Source: Symsagittifera roscoffensis
Lineage: Eukaryota; Xenacoelomorpha; Acoela; Convolutidae
Assembly (NCBI RefSeq): GCF_963678635.1
Contig: NC_087069.1
Span: 25,162,303-25,226,302, forward strand
DNA: 64,000 nt
Reading direction: 5' to 3'
The notes under the pieces are model-generated. The model did no database searches. It was not told the origin of the DNA and was given only the letters and a program-made list of their open reading frames with translations. The translations under genes and the position numbers were made by a program. Shown here piece by piece: positions 1 to 11,312 of this stretch (positions are counted from its first letter, which is position 1; each line of letters begins with the position of its first letter).

Positions 1-1013
1 GACTAGATGAAACTGAATGTGAATTGAAAAAGAACCGGGATCCTAGAAGACAAAATCAAAAACAGATTAAGGAAGTGAATATGCCCGTGTTGAAAGTAAC
101 AATGTTGAATAATATCATTGGTGGAAGGAGACCTGTTATGGTGGCGTGGATGCACACAAACTCCCGCAAACTTGCAAGCTCCACACGAGATCATGAACAG
201 CATAACGAATCCAGAAATTGAAGAGATTATCAAGAACATGGACAGGGATGCACATTCTGCGGAAAGGATCCGACGCTTAATAGCAGTGTTGGAGGAGTAT
301 TTACGCCGATTCCATATCTGAAACTTTCAGAGACATATATGCATTGATCACGGTGGTAAAAACTTACAAAAGAAATTACCGAAATTAATGAATCTGACAT
401 GTTAGTAAGTGATAAAATTTAATGCTCAGCACTGATGGTAGGATCAAATTTGGATGAGGCAACGAAAATAAAAAATCGACAAATTGCAAGGAGAATTTAC
501 GGAGAGAATTGCATGAAACCGAGGGTTACTCAAACTGATACTGAGTTATTTTACAATGTCTGAGAATACCACACCCAATATCCTATTCGCAGGAAAAAAA
601 ACAAAAGATGGTCATAAAAGAAAAGAAATGCAAACGTGAGAAGAAGTGGAAATCATTATGCAAATGTAGGAGCACTGTCGAAAAGAGGAAGAAATTAAAG
701 TTCGGGGCAACGAGGTTGCTTTAGGTTGGGATCAAAGTACGATTGGATGCGAGATTGTTAATAACAGTATGGTACAAGCGGAAATCAAAAAGGGTACACG
801 ACAAAAGTGAGAAACTACAGTATTGAAGGAATTTTCGTCAAGCGACGTAATCAAAACTTCCAGACTTGACAAAACGAGGAAAGAGGAACATAGGAAGAAG
901 TACACCAAGAAAACTATAAAAACTTGGACAAAAAAGTGGAAACATCGCTGGGGACCGAGATTGAGAAAGAGAAGAAAGTAGAGAGATTGGATTTCAAGAG
1001 CAAAATGATGAAG

Positions 1014-1080
1014 TAGAAGTGTATATGATAGTTGATTCTGGAGCAGCAATGTCAACTATGTCATTAGAACAATGGTTGAA
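1014..1080 (+). pseudogene. Retroelement aspartic protease fragment
   Basis: The + frame through 1014-1073 reads EVYMIVDSGAAMSTMS. The hydrophobic run followed by D-S-G-A is the active-site signature of retropepsins, in which two such subunits pair and each supplies the catalytic Asp. The flap and the second conserved segment (usually G-R-D) were not recognised downstream, and stops follow within about 100 bases, so this is a remnant. Confidence 0.55.
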
Positions 1081-1419
1081 GATCGAAAGATGCTTAAAAC
1101 CTGAGGGTTGGAACCAATTTAAAACCAGGAAAATCAAGACAAAGGGAACATCGAAACGAAGGGAACATTTAAATGTTGTGCATCGAGGAAAATGATAAGA
1201 TGAATGTTTAACTAGACTTTTTCCCAACGATTTGATGATAACGCCCGAAGAGACGCTGAAACTGAGAAAGGGAACAGGCAGACATAAAATATGAAAAGTT
1301 ATTGTAGATAGACAAAAATTGAGAATAAAAGGGAGAAAGCAAGGGTTGGAAAAACGAACATTTTCGAGGAAACGAGTCAGTCATGCGAACCATAATGAAA
1401 AAGTGTCAAACATTGGCAT

Positions 1420-1768
1420 CTAAATTTTGGCCATAGAAGCAATAAATTATTATTAAGAATGATTGAAAAGTTAGATCTGAAAGAAAACATGACGGTAAAG
1501 AAGAAAAAATGTTGAAGTGATTGACCATTTAATGGAAAATTGTAAAGCATACAATGATACAGGAAGAGTTGGGAAAATTAGGAGTCTTTCGACACACAGA
1601 AGCATAGATTTCATTGACTCCGCGGCCATTGATCTAGCTGAATGGATAGACACTAAAACGAACAGAAAACACATGCTCATGATTGATGCGGTTTCGAGAT
1701 TTTTGTTTAAATCAATCGTACATTTAAAGAAACCAGTAGAAATAAAAGAAGGAATATTTAAATACTGA
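1420..1768 (+). pseudogene. Retroelement integrase fragment (zinc region plus start of core)
   Basis: From about 1420 the + strand reads HLNFGHRSNKLLLRMIEK, with the His-x-His spacing of the H2C2 integrase zinc domain. About 35 codons later NCKAYND appears where a C-x2-C pair is expected, so one Cys seems to have become Tyr. The open frame 1517-1768 continues with AIDLAEWID and then MLMIDAVSRF, typical of the first beta strands of an rve (DDE) core including the first catalytic Asp. It stops before the second Asp and the Glu, so it cannot be active. At least one frameshift separates the zinc part from the core part. Confidence 0.65.
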
Positions 1769-1770
1769 AA

Positions 1771-2940
1771 TAAAGGAAAGAATCTGAACATTTTTTAAAC
1801 ATCGACCAATTGGCTAAATTAAACATCGACCAATTGTGTAGGATGAAAGTTGACTGCTCAGACAAAAAAAAATTTTATGTCGTTCAAATGGAAAAGAATG
1901 TTCTAAGGTTCTTGGGTCAAAATCATAAGCTAAATTTAGTATGACGCATGCAATTCGATTAGTCACAGGATATGAGCAAATGAGAAAAAAACGATATCAT
2001 TCAAATTCAAATTAGGTCCGTGTGGTACGACTTGATCGGAGAGAAAATTGATTCGCGAGCTGCTTTTATTAATTTTACCATCAATGGATCGAAAACTGAT
2101 AAAACAAAATATTTAGAAAACAAAATCGATAGAATCCGTTTTAATCCCCCTGAAATCAAAAATTCAGAAATCATGACTAGAAAACTTGGATTTTAGTCAA
2201 TTTAAATCAATTTTTTCTCGACCGTTTTTGCTGGGATCTAAGATAATTTGAAATCAGTCTTAAATTGATTCAAATCAACCTATAGTATCTGAGTTTAATA
2301 TAAAAATTTTTTTTTTCATGCTAAAATTGATCTTAATATAATTTTTCAGTGCCCGTCACTGAAGTCTTTACAGAAATCAACAGTCGATCAAAAATGTATG
2401 TCGTAAAAAAGTGCCAAAGGTGGACACTAAGGGTGGTCAGTAGGTCGAATCTTTGAAGGACTCCATCCAACCATACCTACCCCCACTTAAATCCGGGAAT
2501 CTGCTACTGCTGACAAGTATATTGATTTGACAAGTTTAAAATAGCTGTTTTAATCTGCCGTTTCAACCTGATTTTGTTGTCCGTTACTTCTTGTTATCAT
2601 ACCAAAGTTAATTTTCGGGAGTGTATTGGCCAGCAAGTGGTTCAATTAGCATGCTCTATCTGAGGTGACGTGTCAATCGAGACATCATAAGAGCAAGGGT
2701 TTGTTTTTTTTTTTTCTCAAAACCAACACTGACGCGGCTTTGAAGTTATTATTAGGCTGAACACTTTTCAATTCAGGTCACATAAACATGCAATGAGGTG
2801 AGACTCTGCTATATGATGCGGTAGCTTTCAATAATTATTACTCTACCTCATTTGAAATTGGGTTAACGGGTTTGTTTATTCATCGAAAAAGGGCGAAGTA
2901 ATGATTTTTTGAAAGGCATTCATTCGACGAATATCTTTTC
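1771..2940. other. Gene-free stretch with AT-rich repeat remnants
   Basis: No coding region is supported here. A short direct repeat (catcgaccaattg) occurs twice at about 1800-1840. The part at 2100-2365 contains repeated AATC/GATT-type words and ends with gtcactgaagtc, reminiscent of the ends of the inverted-repeat element at 5615-6200. It may be a decayed relative, but the match is too weak to call. The part just before 2988 would hold the promoter of the farnesyl diphosphate synthase gene. A TATA-like tttataaaat lies at about 2946-2955. Confidence 0.4.
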
Positions 2941-2987
2941 AACTGGTTTATAAAATTTTGAGAGATTTAAAAGGCCCAATCGCAATA

Positions 2988-5900
2988 ATGTCTGAGATTA
3001 CAAAAGACGAATTCAAAGAACACTTTGAATCGGTAAGTTGATCCGCATCAATTCTTCTGCTCTCGGAAATTATGCTCATATTTACATAATATCGCAATAT
3101 TCGAAAATGCTCAAATTTCTTTGAACCGAAATGTTTTGAATAGCTTAAAGTTTTTTTTCGAGCAAAAAAACCAAAAAACAAAACGCTTTCCAGGAAACAT
3201 ATATAGAAGAGATATGGCCCCGCAAACCGTCCCTTCTCAGTTTTTTGCACCCCGCAACTATACACATCCCCGCCCATCCTCTTTGTAGTCAGTAACTCAG
3301 AGATGATCTCAAAGTATAGCGAGCAAGCGAAGATATTATCTTAACTTAACAAATTACTTCATCAACATCTTTCTAGGTGCTGAATGCGATTCTAAGTTCC
3401 GATGTGCTGTCTACTGACAACAAACTGGCGGATATCTTGGGAAGAGCGAGGCATCTTCTAAACTACACAGTTTCAGACGGCAAACTGAATAGAGGTTTAT
3501 TAAGATAATGTTTCATGGAATTTAAAATACTCTGTTTCAAATTGCTTTTAAGATTTATGAAAATTTTTGTATGGTTTATATGGGATTTGAATTGAGACTA
3601 GTAGCTGATTTAGCAGGCGAAGTGGGGGGGGGGGGGGGGGTGGGGGGTGGTAAACGGTTTCCTTTTTCAGAGATTCGAGTGGGAGCCCGCTCCGAAAAAC
3701 GCAATATTTCGGTCAAAACCTTCCAAATTAGTGACAAAATAGGGTTTTCGTTTTATATTGATTTGTAGAGCTCGGAAAACGAGTTTGGTTGTCCTAAAGA
3801 AAAGGTTGATAAAACTTTTGTTGGAAAAGTTGTTAAAAATCAAACACCCCCCCCCCCCCCCCCCCGAGAAAATCTTAGATCCGCCCTTGACTGAGTCGAT
3901 TATCTTTCTTTTTCTGCTATTTTGACTAGTTTGAAAATAAAAACTATTATTTTTGAGTTTTAAAATTCTGTTTTTAACATTATTTTAAAAAGTTGTTTCT
4001 GATATAAAAAGAGTTAATTTTGATCTTTTTAGGTCTGGCACTGGTCCAAACATACCAGGGATCTTTTTAACTATTTCCTCACCTGCCCATCATATGGTAC
4101 CCGGTAAGGAATTTCCACCCATCTAAAGAACTAAATGAACAGTTAAGGACATCTAAGTTTTCTACTTTGTAGCAAATTTTAAACCTTTAGCAATAAATTT
4201 TAAAAGATAGTTTTCTAAAAGGCAGCAGACTTGAATTTTTTTTACACCACTCCTAATGAAAAATTCTCATCATGGAAGAACACTAAAAAGCAATTTAGCT
4301 ACCTATCGATTGGCATCTTCGTCAGGGGTAATAGAGGGAGAGGAAAAAGTTAACAAAGATCCATACCAGCTAATCGAGAATTCGAGAAGAAATACTTCCG
4401 ATGATGTTGATGCGAGACACTTATTAACAGAACAGGCTATATATCTAGGATGGGCAGTTGAAATATTGCAGGTAAAGAATAGCCGCTTTAAACTGAACAC
4501 ATTTTATTTGGCTGAAAAATTAGATTTTTTGATGGTTGGTAAATAAGAAACAATCTTTCAAAAACACTTGAAGAAATTGTTCAGTACGCGATTAAGTATT
4601 TAAAGCGTAAAAGTTTTGCAAAAAAACAAACAATTGCAGACAACATTTACAAATTAATAAGTCCGGCTCTTCTTTTAGCGAAGAACCGTTGCCAACCACG
4701 TTTTTATTACTACATTTACTTCATCAAGTTTAAAACTGAAAAAATGATCATAATAATCATAATAATAACGATGATGATGATGCTGATCATAATTTTAATC
4801 ATAATAATCATAATAATAATCACAATATTAATCATAAAAATCATCATAAAAATTGTAATCATAATCATAATAATCTTGATAAAAATCGTATTAAAAATAA
4901 CCTTAATAATCATAATAATCATAATAATTATAATCATAATAAGAATCATAATAATTACTATAATCATAATATTAATTATAATATTAAACATAATAACAAC
5001 CATAATAATAATCATGGTAATAATCATAACAAAAGTAACATTAATAATCTTAATAATAATCATAATCTTAATCATAATAATCATTAAGAAAATAACAAAA
5101 ATAATCATATTAATCATAATAATAAGCATAATAGTCATAATCATAATCAGAATCATAATAATAAACATAATAACAATCATAATAATAATCATAATCATAA
5201 TAATAATCATACTAATATTCATAATAACAAGAATCATAATCATGATCGTAATAATCATAATAACAGTAATAATCCTAATAATCATAATCATAATAATCAT
5301 CGTAACCATAATAAAAATAATCATAATAATAATCAAAAAAGTAATAATCAGAAAAGTAATAATAAACATAAGAATCATAATCGTATTAATCATAACAATA
5401 ATAATCATAAAAATAATCAGAATAATCCTTATAATCATAACAACTATAAAATTTTTCATAACAATCATAATAATCATAATAATAATCATAATAATCATAA
5501 TAATAGTCATAACAATCATAATAATAAAAATCATAATCATGATAATAAGAATAATAATCAGAATCATCATCATAATAATCACAATAATCATTGTAATCAT
5601 AATAATCATATTACCCGCACTGAAGTTTCATGGATAATAATCGGTTATATTGGATTTTCATTGCCAGTCTTTATAAAATAACAAAAATAATCGGTTATAA
5701 TCGATTGAAAATGGATTATAATGATAATATTTTTTAGGCAATAAAATCCCAGTATAATGGATTATAATCAATTTTGATCAATGTTTTTTCAAAAAATTTT
5801 ATCAAAAGAAAAATAATCCATTTTAATTGATTATAATGGATTATAATCTATTTATTCAAATTTTTTTGTGTGTTCTTTTCATTTTTTCATAATTTTGTTA

Positions 5901-8419
5901 AACTTAAGTTAGTTATTTTGTTCTCTCGCCTAATTTCTCTTTTTCCTATTTTCAATCGTGTTCATTTTCATGGATTTTATGGATTAAAAAATAATCAAAT
6001 AATAATATTGAAAACAAAAATTGATTGTAATCGATTATAATGGATTATAATGGATTTAAATTTTTCCAAAATAGTCGATTATAATCGATTAAAAATCGAT
6101 TACGCGGTCTAATTTTGCCATGATAATCGATTAAATAGACAACATTTTAGTCAATGAAAATCCATTATAATCGATTATTACCCATGAAACTTCGGTGCGG
6201 ATAATAATTATCATAATAATAATAATAATAATAATCATAATCATTAATATTAATAATAATAATAATAATCATAATCATAATAGTAAGCATTTTATAAAAA
6301 TATTAATAACCATATTAATCTTAATAATAACAATTTTAATGAGGATAATTAGTTCGCTTTACTAATAGTATATTGGAAATACGATCAAGTAACGTCCTCT
6401 ACTCTCCTACTAACAGATCGCAGCTTCAAATCATCCATCAAACAAAACTTTTTTCACCAAGGATGCACTACTAAAGCATACTTGATTCTGATGCGAGAAA
6501 TAATCCATCTTCCCCTTTACTAAGTTGATTTTTTCTGAGTGGTCACTTTTTTCACACAGGCGTTCTTTCTGGTTGCGGATGACATCATGGATCACTCTGA
6601 GCTGAGGAGAGGCAAGCCCTGTTGGTACAAAGTGGAATCTGTTGGACTTGATGCTATAAATGACACTCTCTTCTTAGAGCAGATTGTCTACAAGCTGATC
6701 AAAGGGCTCTTTTCTCAGTTTTAATTCTTTATTTCGTCGCAATGAACTTAAAAATTTTTTCAGAGCCGAGAAGAACCCGTCTGATTAAAAAAAAACGATT
6801 CAGTTTCAATTCGGTGCTAAGTAAAAACTCAAATCAGCTTCTCTCCCCCCGCCTTTGTGAACAATCTAAACACCCCCCTTCCACTAAGTAGACCAAGTGA
6901 ACAATCTCCCTCCTAAAATTAAATGACAATTCCAAGCAGTATAACCTGAAAAATAATTATTTCAAGCAAATAGACACCCCCCCCCCCCCTAATTTGATTA
7001 AGGGTGGAGATTGTTCACTTGGTCCCTGAAAAGTTACAAAAGGTTCAATTTTGGGAGAAATTTGAAATAAGAAAAGAGTCGATAACAGCAAAGTGCCACC
7101 AACTACCTTGCTACTTGAAGCTCATCGAAGTATTTCAGGAAATAGTCTACAGAACGACAATAGGCCAAACAATGGATTTGGTGACAGCGCCAGTCGGAAA
7201 ACCGAATCTGGATAACTTTTCGGAGGAGCGTTATATCAGTATAGCGACTTACAAAACGGCATTTTATTCAATTTATCTCCCAATTGTATGTGCAGTTTTG
7301 CTGAGCGGTCTTGACTCCGAAAAGATGCTCAAGGATATTGAAGATGTATCAATAGATATAGGTTTGAATCATGCATTCATTTTAATAGTTACCCCATTTT
7401 TTAAAAGTCAGATTCCTTAAAATTCAGTTCAAGATCCAAAAAAAAAATGCGCAGCAAGCAAATTTTCAAATTTTTAGGGGTATCTTTGGGTCGGCAGTTG
7501 GTCGAATCCCTGAGAAAGAAGAGGTGTCCGCCTTTTCCCTCCCTAAACCTTCCTCTGAATATTAGTGAGAAGCTGAGAAGCTTCAAAGAAAAACTCTTTT
7601 CATAACCATATTTTTGATTTTATGAATCATATACAAAAAATGAAATGGTACGCACAAGACAGCTTTGTTTTTTTTTGGACAATCAAACCAACCAAGTTCA
7701 AGTTACAATTTTTCTTAACACAGAAATTAAAGCAACTGTTTTAACTGTCATTTTTGGACGCAAAAAATGGTGTTGGAAAAAAACGTCTGTTAATGTAAGC
7801 AAAAAATCGCCTGACTTTAAAAACAGACTAGTTTTTTTCTAGAAAAAAAAACAGCTCATCTTCAAAAACTTTCTTGCGAACAACTTTGAATAGTTTTTGT
7901 TGAGCAACGTGAGCATTGCTTGTAAAGCAAGAATAACTTGTAAGCAAAAATAACTTGTAAGCAATTCAGGGTATGCTAAAAGGTGGTCGTGAGTTGAAAC
8001 TGGCGCGGGTCGGACAAAAAATAGAGTAGAAAAACTATTGTAATTAATCATTCGAATGTTCAGGCGTGTATTTCCAAATACAAGATGACTTTCTTGACTT
8101 ATATGGAGATCCAGCAGTAACTGGAAAGATCGGCACTGATATCCAAGATAACAAATGTTCTTGGCTAGTTGTACAAGCTCTGAAGCATTGCAATGATGAA
8201 CAAAAACAACTGCTTGCAGAAAACTATGGCTATTTCGACGAATCAAAAATCGCAAAAGTGAAGAATGTTTTCGACCAGCTCGATTTGATGTCAAAATTCT
8301 ACCATTACGAAGCAACGAGCTATGAGAAAATAATGCTCAAAATTTCAAAATTTGATCACAAAGGGGTTCAAAAAGCATTTGAAACCCTAATAGCCAAGCT
8401 CTATAAACGTTGCAAGTAA
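2988..8419 (+). CDS. FDPS: Farnesyl diphosphate synthase (multi-exon)
   Basis: This is a cytosolic class I trans-prenyltransferase that condenses IPP with DMAPP and then GPP to farnesyl diphosphate in the mevalonate/sterol-dolichol pathway. Proposed exons are 2988-3032, 3377-3494, 4033-~4059, 4326-4471, 6560-6717, ~7072-7361 and 8064-8419, joining in frame to about 379 residues, a normal length. The first Asp-rich motif DDIMD is encoded at 6578-6592 and preceded by FFLVA; the two aromatic residues 4-5 positions upstream mark an FPP-length product. The second Asp-rich motif DDFLD is at 8084-8098, followed by [20 protein letters not shown] and IGQTMDL are also typical, and the C-terminus is KLYKRCK. 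Start: the ATG at 2988 opens exon 1, which ends at a GTAAGT donor. Exon 3 (GLALVQTYQ) lacks a normal donor, and the exon 5/6 joint is a best fit. All else agrees with a working gene. Confidence 0.9.
3600..3897. repeat. Intronic insertion with 17-G and 19-C homopolymers; hAT-like right end
   Basis: This lies within the second intron of the farnesyl diphosphate synthase gene. A run of 17 G (3624-3640) followed by more G-rich sequence is matched about 200 bases later by 19 C (3847-3865). The right side ends with ttagatccgcccttg (to 3889), the same end motif as the MITE at 19262-19638 (cctacatccacccttg). The left end is not clear. It is probably a decayed non-autonomous DNA transposon whose terminal G/C stretches have slipped into long homopolymers. 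Confidence 0.4.
4744..5612. repeat. AAT/ATC-type trinucleotide microsatellite
   Basis: About 870 bases consist almost wholly of imperfect AAT, ATC and CAT triplets (aataatcataat and variants). It lies in the intron between the fourth and fifth exons of the farnesyl diphosphate synthase gene. The strict period of three leaves long open frames on both strands that encode only Ile/Met-rich polymers; these are artefacts. The array resumes after 6200, so the element at 5615-6200 was inserted into it. Confidence 0.9.
5615..6200. mobile_element. 586-bp MITE-like element with ~50-bp terminal inverted repeats
   Basis: The left end ccgcactgaagtttcatgg (5615-5633) is repeated inverted at the right end, ccatgaaacttcggtgcgg (6182-6200), with one mismatch. 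The inverted match continues inward through an ATAATCG...GGATTTTCATTG segment to roughly 50 bases. The interior is made of many variants of TAATCGATTATAATGGATT in both orientations. No coding capacity is seen. It splits the trinucleotide microsatellite, since the same triplet repeat is present on both sides. The target-site duplication is not decidable in such simple sequence, so the transposon superfamily is unknown. Confidence 0.75.
6201..6345. repeat. Continuation of the AAT/ATC microsatellite
   Basis: The same imperfect AAT/ATC triplet repeat as at 4744-5612 resumes immediately after the inverted-repeat element and fades out near 6345. This supports insertion of that element into an older array. 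Confidence 0.8.
6891..7023. repeat. Small inverted repeat (133 bp) with a poly-C loop
   Basis: gaccaagtgaacaatctcc at 6891-6909 is repeated inverted as ggagattgttcacttggtc at 7005-7023, and the pairing continues inward into TAAAATT/AATTTGATTA. The loop includes 13 consecutive C (6977-6989). It sits in the farnesyl diphosphate synthase intron about 50 bases before the presumed exon 6 acceptor. It is either a tiny MITE or a hairpin. Confidence 0.6.
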
Positions 8420-9179
8420 ATTATGACGGAACGTACAAAATTATTGATATAATATCTGCCCAAATCTATGATTTAAAACAAATTAAATCAAAACAATTGT
8501 TTCCATGGTACTTTTTTCCAACTCAGATCTGGAGAAAGAAAATTTAATCTAGTCAAAACCCAAAATTTTTTATGTGGAATGAGAAAAGTTGACCGCATCT
8601 ATGATTAAATAGGAAAACGAAATAATTGAGAAACAAAACTGGAATAGTTGGTTACTGTCCACTGCCCAAGTAGCTCAGAAGGCTCCGACCACTTTCAAAT
8701 TAGCCGAAAAAAACTCAAAGAAAATAGTTTGCTTTAGATAAATCATAAAAAAATCAACACCATAAAAACCACTCTTTGCCATTGGGAAAGTTTTAAAAAT
8801 CAATTCGAAATATGATACATTATTTGGCCCAGTCTTGCATTCAGAAGTACATCAATTTGACTAGCTAAAAATTTGAAGTTTGCATCTCATGAAGTTAATA
8901 AGCGCTGGTCTGGTTGATGATTTTTCGTAAGCGATATCATTTAAATAAGTCTTGTTAACCCCCCCCCCCCCCCACCCACTTTTTTCCATAAGGGGATTCG
9001 ATACAAGATTCAAAATTTGTCTATGCTTAACCATTGGTTCCATTGTGAGAGAGGTAGTGTTAATTGTTAACAAGGTCAAATTTAAGCACCAGAGAAGAGA
9101 TTGTTCAAAGTTATTCTTCCCATTTGTTTATATATCATCAAACATTTGAATAAATAAACTGCTTGTTTCTTCTTTTTTT
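8420..9179. other. Intergenic region between convergent genes
   Basis: This is the shared 3' flank of the + strand farnesyl diphosphate synthase gene and the - strand serpin gene. It carries a run of 15 C at 8959-8973. A possible polyadenylation signal for the + strand gene, aataaataaa, lies near 9150. No coding region is supported. Confidence 0.5.
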
Positions 9180-10585
9180 CTAAATACTCGGATCATTCAT
9201 TATTCCCTGAAACAACACAATTCCACTTTTCGGTTGATATACGAAGTACACGAATGGCGAATTTACGTGGAACCTCTCGATGAGTTGCATCGTAGCCGGC
9301 GATCGAGTTGAAATCGTAAGTGAGGTTGCAGCTGCGGCCTCCGTTCCTTCTTCGTCAATTTGGATGAAGCATTTCTGAGTAGCTTTGCTAAGATGTAGTT
9401 TAGAAGTGAAGGCACTGAAAAAATCAATTGAAAATACATCATGTTTCAGATTTCTACAATAATTAGAAGTGCATATAAATTTCAAAATACTTTTTCTTAA
9501 TTGAAAGTTTCAAACACGACTTCACCACTTTTATTTGATTTATTCAGGAGCTTGAAGAGATTTGAAACCTTCTTAAGGTTCCCTAAAATTAAGGAGTTTG
9601 CGATTCTTTTTGGTTTTCTTTCAATTACCAGATGAATTCTTAAAAATGAGCTGGGTTAAAAAAAAAGAGAATAATACCTCATTCCTGAGAAGTCTGCTTG
9701 ATCTGGATCGAACACCTCTCGTATCCCAAATACATCTTTCAGGACTGCCCCCAAATCAACTGAAGTCTCGATTTTACACTTGGGCAATTTCACGTCCAAG
9801 TTTCTCATTTCACATCTTGATCTCAGTTTTTCCAGCGCGTCTGCTCTCAAATATCCCAACATAGTCGTGGGATTCACGCTAGGATCTGTTTTAACTACTC
9901 CCAATTCCCAGGAGTTTTCTAGATTTAAATTCTGATACGGAAAGAATGCCAAAGCGCATTTGTTTCCCTCTAAGTACAGAAACTTTCCGGTTTGGCGCAT
10001 CATTGGAATCTTGACATAACGACTTGGAGTTACAAACGCGCCTATGGTTGTCAACTCTTTATCAAAAGGCTGAACCCATTTAGCTTTCATGTAAATTGCG
10101 TTTACGAGTGCGACTTTGTCGTCAATGGACTTTCTTTCTAGAATATTCTGAATCGCCCCATTGGTTTTTTCTGCGACCCAATCATTGACTATTTTTTCAC
10201 CATCCTTTGAACCGAATTGCACCGATTTTACGCTCGCACCGAAATTGTTCAACAAATGTAGAACAAAGTTTGGAAAAAGTCTAAAATTTTCATGAACAAA
10301 TAGGCCGTTTGCTGTTTTCAAGGTAAATTCAGTGCCAGAAGATTCATTTAAAGCATTGATAATCTGCTTAGCAACGTTTTTGGTCACTGGATTTTTAATT
10401 CCCAACGCGGACTCAATTTCTTTTTTAGTTGAACCTCCTAGACCCCGTTTCAGCATCCACAGACAGATATATACACCAATTGGAACAATTACTGGATTTT
10501 CATCTCTGGATTTACAAAGATAGCCAGTTGCTAGTTCGTGGCAAAATGTTTCAGCTGCATTGAATGAAGAATCTGTGTCTGACAT
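9180..10585 (-). CDS. Inhibitory serpin, intracellular type, predicted P1 Arg
   Basis: This is a serine-protease inhibitor of the serpin fold that traps a target protease by cleavage of its reactive-centre loop. Two exons, 10585-9678 and 9414-9180, join in phase 2 at a GTATTA donor and TTTTTTCAG acceptor to give 380 residues, the usual serpin length. Family signatures are seen in order: TANGLFVHE, VNDWVAEKTNGAI, LVNAIYMKAKW, then DFSGMS across the splice joint. The hinge EEGTEAAAAT (residues 324-333) is the full inhibitory consensus. Counting from it, P1-P1' is Arg340-Ser341, which predicts trypsin-like targets. The C-terminal strand FVYFVYQPKSGIVLFQG follows. The N-terminus MSDTDSSFNAAETF has no signal peptide, so a cytosolic (clade B-like) protein is likely. 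The usual SPLSI box is replaced by VPIGV. The gene looks intact. Confidence 0.92.
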
Positions 10586-10660
10586 TTTGTTTGAAAGTTG
10601 CTGCTTAGGATTTGTGTTAGAGATGAAATAAATATTTGATGATTTGCCCGTTAAGTTTTG

Positions 10661-10667
10661 TTATATA
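10661..10667 (-). promoter_or_regulatory. Putative TATA box of the serpin gene
   Basis: On the - strand this reads TATATAA, about 76 bases upstream of the serpin start codon at 10585. That leaves room for a ~45-base 5' UTR. The position fits a TATA box, but in AT-rich DNA such a word arises easily by chance. Confidence 0.35.
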
Positions 10668-10689
10668 AGGATTTTCTAAAGTCTCAGGC

Positions 10690-11312
10690 GATTAACTCAA
10701 AACAATGAACAACAAGAACGGGAGGGTCAACTTTGAGCCTATTCATTCATCTTTTGTCCCAAGGCTGTCAAAACACTGACTCATGATATCGTGAATTCAA
10801 TTGAAACTTGGGATCAATTGTTCAGATGCGCAAGTCTTAGGGGGAAGAGCAGATGATGGAAGAACTCTCCCTAAAAGGTTCGACCCCTCACAACTCAAAG
10901 GGTTGCTCCCCTATTTGCTACCGTTCTACGACAACCCATTATCAAATAAACCCAAAATTTGTTTGAGGGCGAATTTAGTTATCACGTGCTACAATGTTTT
11001 GGGAAAGACCTCGGAAAATGATATTGAGCAAACTGAAACAGAAAAGTTGAGAAAAATTTCGAATAACGTCCCTCGGTAAAATCACAGATCCATTGGCGGT
11101 AGAGGGGATGGTCCAATTAACTCGAAATGACAAAAAAAAGACTGCAGTCAATTACCGTTCTCATGGTTTGTTATTCGATTATACATTTTCTTTAAAATTA
11201 TGTGCAAAATCAATGTTTTCGTTTTGTTCTGTATCAAATATGAGACAAATCAGTTTTTTTGTGAAAAAATAAAACACGTAGAAATTATAAACACAACGCA
11301 TTTGTTGGTGTT
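10690..11312. other. Gene-free stretch
   Basis: An open frame of 92 codons at 10801-11079 on + has no recognisable domain and no splice signals that tie it to a neighbour. I see no other feature here. Confidence 0.3.

Larger units (their letters stand above)
1..1770 (+). mobile_element. Degenerate LTR-type retroelement (protease-integrase remnant)
   Basis: Broken + strand reading frames across this stretch resemble the polyprotein of an LTR retroelement. A DSGA protease active-site motif lies near 1033, an HHCC-like integrase zinc region near 1420-1560, and the start of an integrase core near 1620-1770. Stops and frameshifts are frequent. No reverse transcriptase or RNase H motif (YxDD, PFGL) could be found in the ~350 bases between protease and integrase, where about 1.5 kb would be expected in a Ty3 or BEL element. 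The copy begins before the window and its 3' end is lost after the first third of the integrase core. It is not the same family as the elements at 25-41 kb. Confidence 0.6.

Noticed and set aside
2140-2365. Possible old copy of the 5615-6200 element
   Set aside because: Only scattered AATC/GATT words and one end-like motif agree. No second inverted end was found, so it is not called as an element.
4716-5637. 297-codon open frames on both strands
   Set aside because: They encode only Ile/Met-rich repeats and result from the period-3 microsatellite having no stop triplets in these frames.
9598-10523. + strand ORFs opposite the serpin
   Set aside because: They are shadows of the serpin coding sequence on the other strand.
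10850-10900. Possible tRNA T-arm (ggttcgacccc)
   Set aside because: No matching acceptor, D or anticodon arms could be built around it.
10801-11079. 92-codon + strand ORF next to the serpin
   Set aside because: No domain, no splice context and no repeat in another copy. Probably chance.
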